The notes beneath the pieces are model-generated. The model was not told the DNA's origin, did not search any database, and worked only from the letters and a program-made list of their open reading frames with translations. Positions 36,038-44,248 of a DNA stretch of 64,000 nucleotides are shown in pieces (the first letter of the stretch is position 1; each line of letters begins with the position of its first letter). The position numbers and the translations under genes are program-made. This DNA comes from CATQGW01 sp965262235 (GTDB lineage: Bacteria; Chloroflexota; Dehalococcoidia; Bin125), in NCBI GenBank assembly GCA_965262235.1, contig OZ253504.1, positions 3,038,001-3,102,000 on the forward strand, read 5' to 3'.

Positions 36038-36282
36038 CAGACGACTCGGCGCCTGGCCTCGAGCTGCTCGATTAGCGACTCAGTCGATGCGTCGTAGAGG
36101 CTCGCAAAATCGATCAACTCCAGCACGTCGATCCGCCGGTCACCGGCTTCACAGCGCTGCACGAACTGCTGATTGCGCCCCAGCCGTCGACCCACTTCAT
36201 CCTGGGTCAGGCCGGCGCGCAAGCGCGCTTCGCGAAGGCGGTGTCGCAATACCCGGTACCGCTGATCGTATGGAGATGTCAT
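36034..36282 (-). CDS. XRE-family helix-turn-helix regulator
   Basis: This 82-aa protein has a lambda-repressor-like HTH (LREARLRAGLTQDEVGRRLG, then RNQQFVQRCEAGDRRIDVLE). DEVGRRLG and QFVQRCEAG form the two HTH helices. I chose ATG 36282 (MTSPYDQRYR). A longer frame to 36342 adds an unrelated leader. It is a small transcription regulator of unknown target. No toxin gene is next to it. The 3' end overlaps the convergent amidase by 4 bp. Confidence 0.82.
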   Translation of the reverse strand: MTSPYDQRYRVLRHRLREARLRAGLTQDEVGRRLGRNQQFVQRCEAGDRRIDVLELIDFASLYDASTESLIEQLEARRRVVC

Positions 36283-36425
36283 GGCGATAGGATCATCCCC
36301 AAGCGCTTGTACACCAAATCTAGGTCGGCCTCGCTTGACCACAATTTCGGCTCCGTTCGCTTGCGACCAGCAGCGATGTGTGCTTCGGGCAGCGCACCCA
36401 CTCGAGCGACAACGATAGTGGCATC

Positions 36426-36740
36426 CTACCCGATTTCAGACGAGCGCGCAGCCCCACCTGGCGGTCCGAAGAAGACCACCCAAACTTCCAGATCCGGGCT
36501 GAACTCCTCGAACCTGTGTACCTCGCCTGCGCCGACGAAGAAGACATCGCCGAGGCCGAACGGCGTCCGCTGAGCGCCGCGCACGAACGTCCCCGAGCCG
36601 CGACGAACGATGTAGACCTCATCCTGCTCGTGTGGCCCCTGTGGGTCGGCGCCGCGCGGTCGATACAGCCCCACCGATGTGCGCCCCTCGCGCAGGCGCT
36701 CCTGATATCCCGCCGTCGCCTTGTGGTCCTCGGAGCCCAT
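36426..36740 (-). CDS. Small cupin-domain protein
   Basis: This 104-aa single cupin barrel has motif 1 near GPHEQDEVYIVRRGSGTF and motif 2 near FGLGDVFFVGAGEVHRFEEF. The metal ligands of cupins (H..E in motif 1, H in motif 2) appear as H-E-Q-D-E and V-H-R-F. The substrate is not predictable. GGAGGT lies upstream of ATG 36740, which I prefer over the longer frame to 37073. It is divergent from the DinB-like gene. Confidence 0.75.
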   Translation of the reverse strand: MGSEDHKATAGYQERLREGRTSVGLYRPRGADPQGPHEQDEVYIVRRGSGTFVRGAQRTPFGLGDVFFVGAGEVHRFEEFSPDLEVWVVFFGPPGGAARSSEIG

Positions 36741-36827
36741 CGTGCACCTCCAATTGCGGAGTTCCGACGCCCTCCGTGTGATGATCGATTGTAGGTCCGG
36801 CGGTCGGACCAAGTTGGCAAGGCACGG

Positions 36828-37358
36828 ATGGTGAATCGAAATCAGATTGAAATTGTCCGCGAGGGCATGCATTCGATGCATGGACTGCTCGATCGAGCGG
36901 TCGAGCGGACGGACCCAGAGCAGTGGAATCACCGCAGCGCGGACGGCGGGGTGAGCGCGTTCTTCAGCCTTTGGCATTACGTTCGCACCGAAGACAACAT
37001 TGCGAACTTCGTCGCGCAGCGTCGCAACACCGTCTGGCTGCGTGACGGCTGGGATCAGCGATTCGGGCTGCACCGCACCAGTCAGGGCACCGGAATGACC
37101 TCAGAGCAGGCCAACGCGGTGCTGATTTCCGATGTCGAGGGCTGGCTGGCCTATCAGCAGGGCGTCTGGATCGCGACGGACGAGTGGCTCGACACGCTCA
37201 GCCCCGAGATGCTCGAGGACCCGATCGTGATCAAGCCCGTGCCCGCGATGACGCTCTGGCAGGCGCTGACGGGGATGCTGCTCTATCACGGCTACCGCCA
37301 TGTCGGCGAGATCGAGCACGCGCGCGGCTTGGTCGGCCTGCCGGGCCTCACGATCTGA
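36828..37358 (+). CDS. DinB-like metal-dependent four-helix protein
   Basis: This 176-aa protein has the DinB/YfiT-like pattern: a His in the second helix (FFSLWHYVRTEDNIANF) and a C-terminal YHGYRHVGEIEHARG, whose histidines would complete a Zn or Ni site. The family includes thiol transferases (bacillithiol or mycothiol) and proteins of unknown role. No direct evidence assigns a substrate. It is divergent from the cupin gene. Confidence 0.68.
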   Translation: MVNRNQIEIVREGMHSMHGLLDRAVERTDPEQWNHRSADGGVSAFFSLWHYVRTEDNIANFVAQRRNTVWLRDGWDQRFGLHRTSQGTGMTSEQANAVLISDVEGWLAYQQGVWIATDEWLDTLSPEMLEDPIVIKPVPAMTLWQALTGMLLYHGYRHVGEIEHARGLVGLPGLTI

Positions 37359-37414
37359 GCGCTACGCGTTATGCAACTTGCGGATTCGCGGCTCCCGCCG
37401 CGCCGACGGGCGCC

Positions 37415-38338
37415 CTAGAAGATGGCGATTGGGTTGACCGGCGAGCCGGTGCCGCCCTGCACGTTGAGCGGGAGCACGCAGAGCAGCATCTCGTGGCGCC
37501 CCTCTTCGGCGCAGGCGTTGGCGAGCGGCTCGAGCAGCGCGTTGTCCAGCAGCGCGACGCCGAAGCTGAAGATCACCCCGTGCACCGGCCAGGCGAGGTC
37601 GTATTCGTTGGGCCGCGCATCCATCATGTCCCAGCCGAGCAGCGCGACATCCTTCTCGCGGATGAAGATGCTGGTCGAGGCGTGCAGGCCGGGGCTGGGC
37701 GGCGCGCCGAAGAAGTCGTCGGGATGGTCAGCCTGGTAGGCGTCGCGGCCGCTGTAGACCAGCAGCGCATCGCCGGGCTCGACGCTGACGCCCTGAGCCT
37801 CGGCGATGTCGGCCAGTTCGTCGCCCATCACGGGCCGGTCGAAGGTGACGTAGGGCTCGCCGCGGAACTTGGGGACGTCCAGCAACACGCCGCGGGTGAA
37901 GATGCCCTGATTCCAGGCGGTCACGTCGGCGAAGGTCGCGCCGGTCGCCGAGTCGATCACCTCGTCCGGTCGGCGGCCCTGCCAGGTGCCGTCCTCGTCC
38001 CAGATGTGGCAGAGCGCGTCGACGTGGGTGAAGGTGTGGCCGTGGTAGATGAAGCCGTAGTAGTCGACGACGGCTCCGGACCCGTCGTCGCCGCGGGCGA
38101 AGGTGCGGATGAAGTGTTGCGCGGGCGTGGGATTGATCGCGCTCGGGTCCTTGGGATAGAGGCGGCTGAGCGAGACCGTGCGGCCGTTCTGGACGGAGGC
38201 GAGCGCGGCGAGGCGCTTCTCCACCGTGATCAGGTTGATCGCGCCGACCGAGTCGTCGTCGCCCCAGCGTCCCCAGTTGCGGCGCTCCTTGTAGTTGCGC
38301 ATGATCTCATCGCGGCTGGGCGCTCCATAGGTGGGCAT
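37415..38338 (-). CDS. Cyclase/kynurenine formamidase-like hydrolase
   Basis: This 307-aa enzyme of the cyclase family (PF04199) has the metal-binding motif HGHTFTHVDALCH. Other family elements are RGVLLDVPKF, GDALLVYSGRD and LGWDMMDARPNEYDL. Relatives hydrolyse N-formylkynurenine, isatin or cyclic amides using Mn or Zn. I chose ATG 38338 (MPTYGAPSRDE) with CAGGAG upstream. It is divergent from the flavin oxidoreductase at 38504, suggesting a common catabolic role. Confidence 0.83.
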   Translation of the reverse strand: MPTYGAPSRDEIMRNYKERRNWGRWGDDDSVGAINLITVEKRLAALASVQNGRTVSLSRLYPKDPSAINPTPAQHFIRTFARGDDGSGAVVDYYGFIYHGHTFTHVDALCHIWDEDGTWQGRRPDEVIDSATGATFADVTAWNQGIFTRGVLLDVPKFRGEPYVTFDRPVMGDELADIAEAQGVSVEPGDALLVYSGRDAYQADHPDDFFGAPPSPGLHASTSIFIREKDVALLGWDMMDARPNEYDLAWPVHGVIFSFGVALLDNALLEPLANACAEEGRHEMLLCVLPLNVQGGTGSPVNPIAIF

Positions 38339-38503
38339 CGTGGTTCTCCTGATTCCGGGCCTGAGTGGCGATAGCCGCGAAGATAGCTCGCCATTATGCT
38401 CAGCTCCGCAGCTTCGATTGACGACTGACTGGGCAAACCACGCCCGTGACATGCCCGTGCAGGCCGGTACATGCTGGCGAAAAGCCCCTGAAAGGCAATC
38501 CCG

Positions 38504-39349
38504 ATGACCGATTTCGGCGTCTCAATGTTCCCGACCGACTACGCAATCCAGCCCGCGCCGGTGGCCAAAGAGGCCGAGGACCGCGGCTTCGAATCGCTCT
38601 GGTTCCCAGAGCACACGCACATCCCGACGAGCCGCAAGTCGCCCTGGCCGGGCGGCGGCGACCTGCCGCAGGAGTACTGGCACACCCACGACCCGTTCGT
38701 GGCGCTCGCCTCGGCCGCAGGCGCGACCGAGGACATCATGCTCGGCACGGGCATCCTGCTGGTGCCGGAACACGACGTGATCGTCTGCGCGAAGTCGTCC
38801 GCCTCGCTCGACATGGTTTCCAACGGGCGGCTGATCCTGGGGATCGGCGCCGGCTGGAACGCCGAAGAGTTGCAGAACCACGGCTGGGCGTTCAAGGACC
38901 GTTGGAACGTGACCCGCGAGTCGGTGCTGGCCTGGCGTGAACTCTGGTCCAAGGATGAGCCGGAGTTCCACGGCGAGTTCATCGACTTCGACCCGGTCTG
39001 GTCCTACCCGAAGCCCGTTCAGGAGAACGGCCCCCAGGTGCTGCTGGGCGCGCAGTCGAAGTGGGCCTTCGACCGAGTGGTCGATTACTGCGACGGTTGG
39101 CTGCCAATTGCCGGGCGGGGCGACATGCGCTCCGACATGGAGCAGCTGAAGGCGGCGGCGGACCGCGCGGAACGGCCGATGGACACGATCCAGTGCAGCA
39201 TCTTCGGCGTCGGCCCGAACCCTCAGCAGGTGACCGACCTGATCGAGATCGGCTTTGAGCGGATCATCTTCGGCCTGCCGCCGGCCCCGGCTGAGACCGT
39301 CATCCCGCTGCTCGACCGCTACGCGGCGATCAAGGCTGAGTTCAACTAG
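38504..39349 (+). CDS. LLM-class F420/flavin-dependent oxidoreductase
   Basis: This 281-aa luciferase-like monooxygenase begins MTDFGVSMFPTDYAIQPAPV. Further features are FESLWFPEHTHIPTSR, DIMLGTGILLVPEHDVIV, DMVSNGRLILGIGAGWNAEE and PQVLLGAQSKWAFDRV. The short length and FPEHTHIP fit the F420-type TIGR03619 subgroup better than FMN-type enzymes, but cofactor choice is not settled. It differs from the longer LLM protein at 11157. AAAGG precedes the ATG. Confidence 0.87.
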   Translation: MTDFGVSMFPTDYAIQPAPVAKEAEDRGFESLWFPEHTHIPTSRKSPWPGGGDLPQEYWHTHDPFVALASAAGATEDIMLGTGILLVPEHDVIVCAKSSASLDMVSNGRLILGIGAGWNAEELQNHGWAFKDRWNVTRESVLAWRELWSKDEPEFHGEFIDFDPVWSYPKPVQENGPQVLLGAQSKWAFDRVVDYCDGWLPIAGRGDMRSDMEQLKAAADRAERPMDTIQCSIFGVGPNPQQVTDLIEIGFERIIFGLPPAPAETVIPLLDRYAAIKAEFN

Positions 39350-39371
39350 GTGGACGAGTAGGGGGCGCGAG

Positions 39372-40169
39372 GTGGCGCTGTCGCGCGCGCGCTTGAATGC
39401 ACTGCGTGAGCTGCAGACCGCGCGCGGCCGACGCGAGCAGCGTTGCTTTCTGATCGACGGCGAGAAGCTCGTCCGTGACGCCCTCGCGGCAGCCGCGCCG
39501 TGCCTCGAGCTGTTCGTGACCGATCCGCAGCCGTGGCCCGACGTGGCCGCGCCGGTGACCGAGATCAGCCGCGCCGACGCGGAGCGGCTCTCCGACACTC
39601 GCTCGCCGCAGGGAGTGTTCGCGGTGATCGACGATCGCCTCGCGTCGGCGTCAGATGCGATCGCCGCGCTGCCGTCTGAGGGACCGGTGACGGTCGTGGC
39701 GCTTGACGCCGTGCAGGACCCGGGCAACGTCGGCGCGATCATCCGCAGCGCGGCCGCGTTCGGCTGTGCGCTGGTGCTGCTCGGGCCGGGCTGCGCCGAC
39801 GTGACGCATGCGCGGGTCACGCGCGCGGCGACCGGGGCGTGGTTCCATGTGCCGCTCGCGCGCTCTGAGGACCTTGCGGCTGACCTTGCGTCGTTGCGGG
39901 AGAGCGGCGCCCGGCTGGTTGCCGCTGTGAGCGGTGTGCCGTCTCAGTCGCTTCGCGACAGCCCTCCCGGCGCGGCGGGGCAGCGGGCAGGGACGACGGT
40001 GTACCTGTTCGGCAACGAGGGGGCTGGCATCTCAGAGGCATTGGCGGAGGCGGTTGATGAGACGATCAGCGTCCCGATCAGCCCCAATGTCGAGTCGCTG
40101 AACGTGGCGGTGGCGGCGGGGATCATCCTGTCGCATACTCAGACGCAGCCAGGGGAGGGGCCGTCATGA
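39372..40169 (+). CDS. SpoU/TrmH-family RNA 2'-O-methyltransferase
   Basis: This protein of about 265 aa starts at GTG 39372. The N-terminal substrate-binding domain (RREQRCFLIDGEKLVRDAL) is followed by the knotted SPOUT fold. Motif 1 is DAVQDPGNVGAIIRSAAAFG, motif 2 LFGNEGAGIS and motif 3 ISPNVESLNVAVAAGIIL. This is the rRNA/tRNA ribose methyltransferase group; exact target nucleotide unknown. The stop overlaps the start of xthA by 4 bp (ATGA). Confidence 0.87.
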   Translation: MALSRARLNALRELQTARGRREQRCFLIDGEKLVRDALAAAAPCLELFVTDPQPWPDVAAPVTEISRADAERLSDTRSPQGVFAVIDDRLASASDAIAALPSEGPVTVVALDAVQDPGNVGAIIRSAAAFGCALVLLGPGCADVTHARVTRAATGAWFHVPLARSEDLAADLASLRESGARLVAAVSGVPSQSLRDSPPGAAGQRAGTTVYLFGNEGAGISEALAEAVDETISVPISPNVESLNVAVAAGIILSHTQTQPGEGPS

Positions 40170-40933
40170 GGATCGTGACGTGGAACGTCAACTCGATTCG
40201 CGCGCGGGAGAACCGAGTGCTGAACTGGCTCGACCAGCACCGTCCCGACGCGCTGTGTCTGCAGGAGCTGAAGTGCACTGAGGACCAGTTCCCGTTCGAC
40301 GGCTTTGACGCGTTGGGCTACCAGGTGCAGATTCACGGGCAGAAGACCTACAACGGCGTCGCGATCGTGACGCTCGACTGGCCCGACGACGTGGAGGTCG
40401 CGATCCCCTGGTCCGACGACGACCAGGCGCGCGGGATCGCGGCGACGGTCGACGGAGTGCGGATCGTGAGCCTGTACGTGCCGAATGGGCGATCGGTCGA
40501 GAACCCGGCGTACCAGTACAAGCTGGCGTGGCTGGATCGTCTGCGCGGCTGGCTCGATGCGTCGGCGAGCGTCGATCAGCCGATTGTGCTGTGCGGCGAC
40601 TTCAACATCGCGCCCGAAGACCGCGATGTGCACGACCCGGAGGGCTGGCGCGAGCAGGTGCTGTGCTCGACGCCGGAGCGCGAGCGGCTGGCGGCGCTGA
40701 TCGATTGGGGTCTCTCGGACGCGTATCGGCTGTTCGACGAGTCGGCGGGGGTCTTCACCTGGTGGGATTATCGCGGCGCCGGGCTGCAACGGAATCTGGG
40801 CTTGCGGATCGACCACCATCTGATTTCCGCGCCGCTGCTCGAGCGGGCCAGCGGCGTGGAGATCGATATCGAGGAGCGGCAGGGTGACAAGCCCTCGGAT
40901 CACGCGCCGGTGACGCTGGTGCTCGACGAGTAA
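40166..40933 (+). CDS. xthA: Exodeoxyribonuclease III
   Basis: This 255-aa AP endonuclease and 3'-5' exonuclease acts in base-excision repair. The motifs are WNVNSIRARENR (Asn), CLQELKCTEDQFP (Glu metal ligand), YVPNGRSV and CGDFNIAPEDRDVHDP. The catalytic end is TWWDYRGAGLQRNLGLRIDH and GDKPSDHAPVTL (Asp-His). Length and motif order match XthA. It is translationally coupled to the SpoU gene upstream and convergent with lhgO. Confidence 0.93.
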   Translation: MRIVTWNVNSIRARENRVLNWLDQHRPDALCLQELKCTEDQFPFDGFDALGYQVQIHGQKTYNGVAIVTLDWPDDVEVAIPWSDDDQARGIAATVDGVRIVSLYVPNGRSVENPAYQYKLAWLDRLRGWLDASASVDQPIVLCGDFNIAPEDRDVHDPEGWREQVLCSTPERERLAALIDWGLSDAYRLFDESAGVFTWWDYRGAGLQRNLGLRIDHHLISAPLLERASGVEIDIEERQGDKPSDHAPVTLVLDE

Positions 40934-41065
40934 GCGGCGCGTCGGCTGCTGTTCCTGGGGTCTCTCTATCTGGTGGGGGTGTTCAGGTGTGGTCGGATTT
41001 GGTTGGCGTTGTCTAATGGTGTTCGGGGCGGCGGGTTGCCTGGGAATGCTCTGAACAGGTCGGAT

Positions 41066-41118
41066 CCCCTCTCCCCCCGCGCAGCGGGGGGAGATGTCAC
41101 GGAGTGACAGAGGGGGGC
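41066..41118. repeat. Interspersed palindromic repeat (CCCCTCTCC type), copy 2
   Basis: CTCCCCCCGC-GCA-GCGGGGGGAG is followed by TGTCAC-GGA-GTGACA and AGAGGGGGG, closely matching the copy at 29543. It abuts the stop of lhgO at 41118 and lies downstream of xthA, between convergent genes, where it may help end both transcripts. Nothing else is seen in 40934-41065. Confidence 0.75.
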
Positions 41119-42341
41119 TAGCGATTTGCGCCGAGCCAGGAGCTGGCGGCCATCTCGGCGATGCGCTCGCCGATCGGCAGCGAGGCGGTGGCCCCGGGCG
41201 AGGGGGCGTTGAGCACATGGATCAGGCGGTTGGTCTCCACAATCTGGAAGTCGTCGACGAGCGAGCCGTCGCGCTTGAGGGCCTGCGCGCGCACACCCGC
41301 GCCGCCGCGGACCAGATGCGAGCCATTGAGCGTGGGGATCAGCCGCTGCAGCGCCTTGACGAACGCGGGTTTGTTGGCGGAGCGCCAGACCTCGCCGAGC
41401 CCCGTCCGCCAGTGTTTGCTCGCGAGCCGCAGGAACCCGACGTAGCTGATCGCGTCCCAGGCGTCGGCCAGGTTGACATCGCGCCAGCGGTAGCCCTCGC
41501 GGCGCAGCGCCAGGACCGCGTTCGGGCCGGCCTCGATGGATCCATCGAGTCTGCGCGTGAAGTGGACGCCGAGGAACGGGAATGCCGGGTCGGGCACGGG
41601 GTAGATGAGGTTGCGGACCAGCCCGCTGGCGGCGTCCGTGAGGTCGTAGTACTCGCCGCGGAAGGGCACGATCCGCACGTCGCGTTTGACGCCGGCGCGC
41701 TGCGCGACACGGTCAGCCTGGAGGCCCGCGCAGTTGACGGCGTAGCGGGCGCGCACGAGCCCCGATCTGGTCTGCATGGTCACGCCGTCGGCCTCGACGC
41801 GGATGCGTCCAACGCGCGAGCGCAGCCGGACCTCGCCGCCCGACTGTTCGAGCAGCGAGCGGTAGGCGCGGCAGACGGCGGGGTAATCGGCGATCCCGGT
41901 GCTGGGCACGTGCAGGGCGCGGACCCCCGCGGTGTGAGGCTCGATCGCGCGCAGTTCGTCAGGGCCGATCATCTGGAGCTCGGCGATGCCGTTGGCTTCG
42001 CCCCGCCGCTGGAGGTCGGCCAGACGGTCGAGTTCGCGCTCGTCGGTGGCGACGACCACTTTGCCGCAGCGCTCCGCGCCGATGCCGTGCTCGGCGCAGA
42101 AGGCGTACATCCGCTCGGCGCCCTCAACGGCCATGCGCGCCTTGGCCGAGCCGGGGCGGTAGTACAGGCCGGAGTGGATGACGCCGCTGTTGTTGCCGCT
42201 CTGGTGTTGTCCGATCGCCGCTTCCTGCTCGAGCGCGACAACCCGCAGCCCCTCGTGCGCCCGGCTCAGGGCCATCGCCGTAGAAAGGCCCAGAATCCCG
42301 GCCCCAATCACCGCCACATCCGCGTCGAACTGGTCTGTCAT
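41118..42341 (-). CDS. lhgO: L-2-hydroxyglutarate oxidase family FAD protein
   Basis: This 407-aa FAD-dependent oxidase of the DAO fold has the Rossmann motif DVAVIGAGILGLSTAMALS. The LhgO signature GQHQSGNNSGVIHSGLYYRP follows and then GSAKARM. Later features are IVPFRGEYYDLTDAA, YPVPDPAFPFLGVHFTRRLD and LVRGGAGVRAQAL. It oxidises L-2-hydroxyglutarate to 2-oxoglutarate, clearing a toxic by-product. The start ATG 42341 overlaps the stop of the DNA methyltransferase gene (ATGA), so the metabolic gene is the last member of a methyltransferase operon. Confidence 0.92.
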   Translation of the reverse strand: MTDQFDADVAVIGAGILGLSTAMALSRAHEGLRVVALEQEAAIGQHQSGNNSGVIHSGLYYRPGSAKARMAVEGAERMYAFCAEHGIGAERCGKVVVATDERELDRLADLQRRGEANGIAELQMIGPDELRAIEPHTAGVRALHVPSTGIADYPAVCRAYRSLLEQSGGEVRLRSRVGRIRVEADGVTMQTRSGLVRARYAVNCAGLQADRVAQRAGVKRDVRIVPFRGEYYDLTDAASGLVRNLIYPVPDPAFPFLGVHFTRRLDGSIEAGPNAVLALRREGYRWRDVNLADAWDAISYVGFLRLASKHWRTGLGEVWRSANKPAFVKALQRLIPTLNGSHLVRGGAGVRAQALKRDGSLVDDFQIVETNRLIHVLNAPSPGATASLPIGERIAEMAASSWLGANR

Positions 42342-43372
42342 GGTTGAACCGGTCGCGCGCGTCCGTCGGGCGCTTCGACGGAGAGTGCGGCGAGTTGCGG
42401 GAACGCGAGGCGCGCCATCTCGAAGTAGGCGGGGTCCCGCTCCGTGCCGATGGAGCGATAGCCGATCGCCTCCGCGGCAGCGAGTGTCGAGCCGCTGCCG
42501 GCGAAGGGGTCGTAGACGATACCCACGCCCAGCGGCAGCGCGGCGCGGACAATGCTGCGCATGAAGCGCTGCGGCTTGAGCGTCGGATGAGGCGCGATGT
42601 CGCGTTCGAGCCGGCGCGCCGGCGCGCACGCGATCACGTCGCGGAACGGCTCGTGTTCGGAAACTCGGCGGAGCCCGCCGGCCCCCCAGCGGCGAAGGTT
42701 CGCCGCCACCGTGCCTTCGAACGGCTTCCGGAAGACGCCCCACGGCTCCCAGCCGGAGCGGGGCATCACCGTCACGTCGGGGAATTCGTCTTCGGAGCCC
42801 TTCGGGCGATCGCCTCCGCGCAGAGTTTGCACGAGACGGATAATTTCGCCGCGCTTCTCAAACCCGCCGACTTGAATCGCGTGGAAGGTTGTGGTCGAGA
42901 GCAGTGGGTTGGAGGCGAGGAAGAGATGCCCGCCGGGAACCAGGGCGCGCATGAGCCCGGCTGCGAACGCTGTGAAGAACGACGTGAGGTTCCGTCGATC
43001 GCGATCGGAAAGCACGGTGAACCTCGGCACCGGGCGGCGATTCGCTCCGTCCCACGCGGGGGGAATGCGCCACACGCCGCCGCGCCCGGCGCGTAGCTTC
43101 TTGTGATGCTCGTCGCCGTACTCGATCAGTCCATAGGGCGGATCCGTGACGATCGCATCGAGCGAGCGATCGGGCAGGCAGTCAATCCATGCCAACGCGT
43201 CAGCGTGCACGAGCGTTGCCTGATCAGAGAGATCAGCGCGATCGTCCGGGCCACTGTCGCGGACGATCTCCCACCTTCGGTCAGCTTCCACGCGGAGCGC
43301 ACGCAACCAGTCGGCGTCGTGATCGTGGGTTCGTTCGTGCGCATGGAAGAGGCTGATCGGAGAGCTATCCAC
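42338..43372 (-). CDS. Site-specific DNA methyltransferase (N4/N6, beta-class order)
   Basis: This 344-aa DNA aminomethyltransferase has motif IV TDPPYGLIEYG near residue 77, before motif X/I (HPTLKPQRFM, then YDPFAGSGSTLAAAEAIGYR) near residue 285. This beta-class order is typical of type II modification enzymes that methylate adenine N6 or cytosine N4. The region between the motifs is the likely target-recognition domain. I chose GTG 43372, which overlaps the stop of the ribbon-helix-helix gene. Across a 99-bp gap upstream of that gene, a divergent gene encodes a candidate restriction nuclease. Confidence 0.88.
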   Translation of the reverse strand: MDSSPISLFHAHERTHDHDADWLRALRVEADRRWEIVRDSGPDDRADLSDQATLVHADALAWIDCLPDRSLDAIVTDPPYGLIEYGDEHHKKLRAGRGGVWRIPPAWDGANRRPVPRFTVLSDRDRRNLTSFFTAFAAGLMRALVPGGHLFLASNPLLSTTTFHAIQVGGFEKRGEIIRLVQTLRGGDRPKGSEDEFPDVTVMPRSGWEPWGVFRKPFEGTVAANLRRWGAGGLRRVSEHEPFRDVIACAPARRLERDIAPHPTLKPQRFMRSIVRAALPLGVGIVYDPFAGSGSTLAAAEAIGYRSIGTERDPAYFEMARLAFPQLAALSVEAPDGRARPVQP

Positions 43373-43553
43373 GCTTGATCTCCGTCTGATCGTGATCGCC
43401 GCCTCGTTGCGCCTCTTGCCAGGCGACGAGCATCTCTTCGAACAGCGCGTTGAGCCGCACGCCGCGCTGCGCCGCTTCGACACGGAACCGCCGGGCAAGG
43501 TCGCGACGGAGCCGTAGACTGATCACGGTCGTTGATCGGTCCTGCACGTTCAT
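43365..43553 (-). CDS. Small ribbon-helix-helix protein
   Basis: This 62-aa protein has TTVISLRLRRDLARRFRVEA as a ribbon (strand pairs TVISLRL) then two helices, QRGVRLNALFEEMLVAWQEA, the MetJ/Arc-type fold. Such proteins bind DNA as dimers and act as antitoxins or as controllers of restriction-modification genes. It is the first gene of the methyltransferase operon and overlaps its start. Repressor or controller of the divergent R-M promoter at 43554-43652 is the simplest guess. Confidence 0.7.
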   Translation of the reverse strand: MNVQDRSTTVISLRLRRDLARRFRVEAAQRGVRLNALFEEMLVAWQEAQRGGDHDQTEIKRG

Positions 43554-43652
43554 CCGTCCATTAGAGCAAACAAGTGTTCGGACGTCAAGACGTCTGGAGA
43601 AACCGCCATAACCGAGTCCAACTACCCGCCGGCCGAGTGGCTCGACGACGCA

Positions 43653-44222
43653 GTGCCGCTGCCGCCAGGAATGGACCTGGGTCACGTCGGCCGCTCGATC
43701 GCCTACGTGGAGCGAGAAGCCGACGGCTTGATCGACATCTATTTTGAACAACAGAACGTGTTCAGCGCGATCGTGGGCATCTTCGGGACAAGGGCGCTCG
43801 ATACGTTCAGCGTCTACGAGAAGGTCAAGCATTCGTTCGAAGCACAGCAGCGGTTTCCTGATCTGAAGCATCGCGCGAGTGGGCCGGCGCCGGATCCTCA
43901 ACACTGCCTGGAGAGCAAGGCGAGCAAGCGCCCGTGGTCGATTCAGTCGCACTATGACCACGAGGGCTGGTACGTCGTGTGGCGGTACCTGGTCGATCCG
44001 ACGCGATCGATTGAGCCGGGACGGTCCGCGCTGATCTGGCGGGTTGACTTCGTGTACCTGACGGCAGCGGACTGGAAATACGAGGGCAGCGGCGCGGGCG
44101 AGAGAGGTGGCGGACGGACTCACACGTTCGGAGTGAGGAAGCCGGCGACGATGCTGAGGGGCAAGGCCGTCTACGCCCGGGCTGACATCCAGATCGCCGG
44201 CGGGAAGCCGGTGCCCGTCTAG
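43653..44222 (+). CDS. Candidate restriction endonuclease (possible PD-(D/E)xK)
   Basis: This 189-aa protein is not recognised as a named family. It faces the methyltransferase operon. D81 followed by HCLESKASKRPW (E87-S-K89) gives a plausible PD-(D/E)xK core with the basic residues after it. The C-terminal half has conserved-looking aromatic strands (HEGWYVVWRYLVDP, RVDFVYLTAADWKYEG) and a glycine-rich GERGGGRTHTFGV stretch. The position next to a type II-like methyltransferase is the main argument. Coding-like sequence (ITESNYPPAEWLDDA) extends upstream of GTG 43653 without a standard start, so the N-terminus is uncertain. Confidence 0.5.
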   Translation: MPLPPGMDLGHVGRSIAYVEREADGLIDIYFEQQNVFSAIVGIFGTRALDTFSVYEKVKHSFEAQQRFPDLKHRASGPAPDPQHCLESKASKRPWSIQSHYDHEGWYVVWRYLVDPTRSIEPGRSALIWRVDFVYLTAADWKYEGSGAGERGGGRTHTFGVRKPATMLRGKAVYARADIQIAGGKPVPV

Positions 44223-44248
44223 CTACCGCTGCGTCCCGCTGAGCGGGC

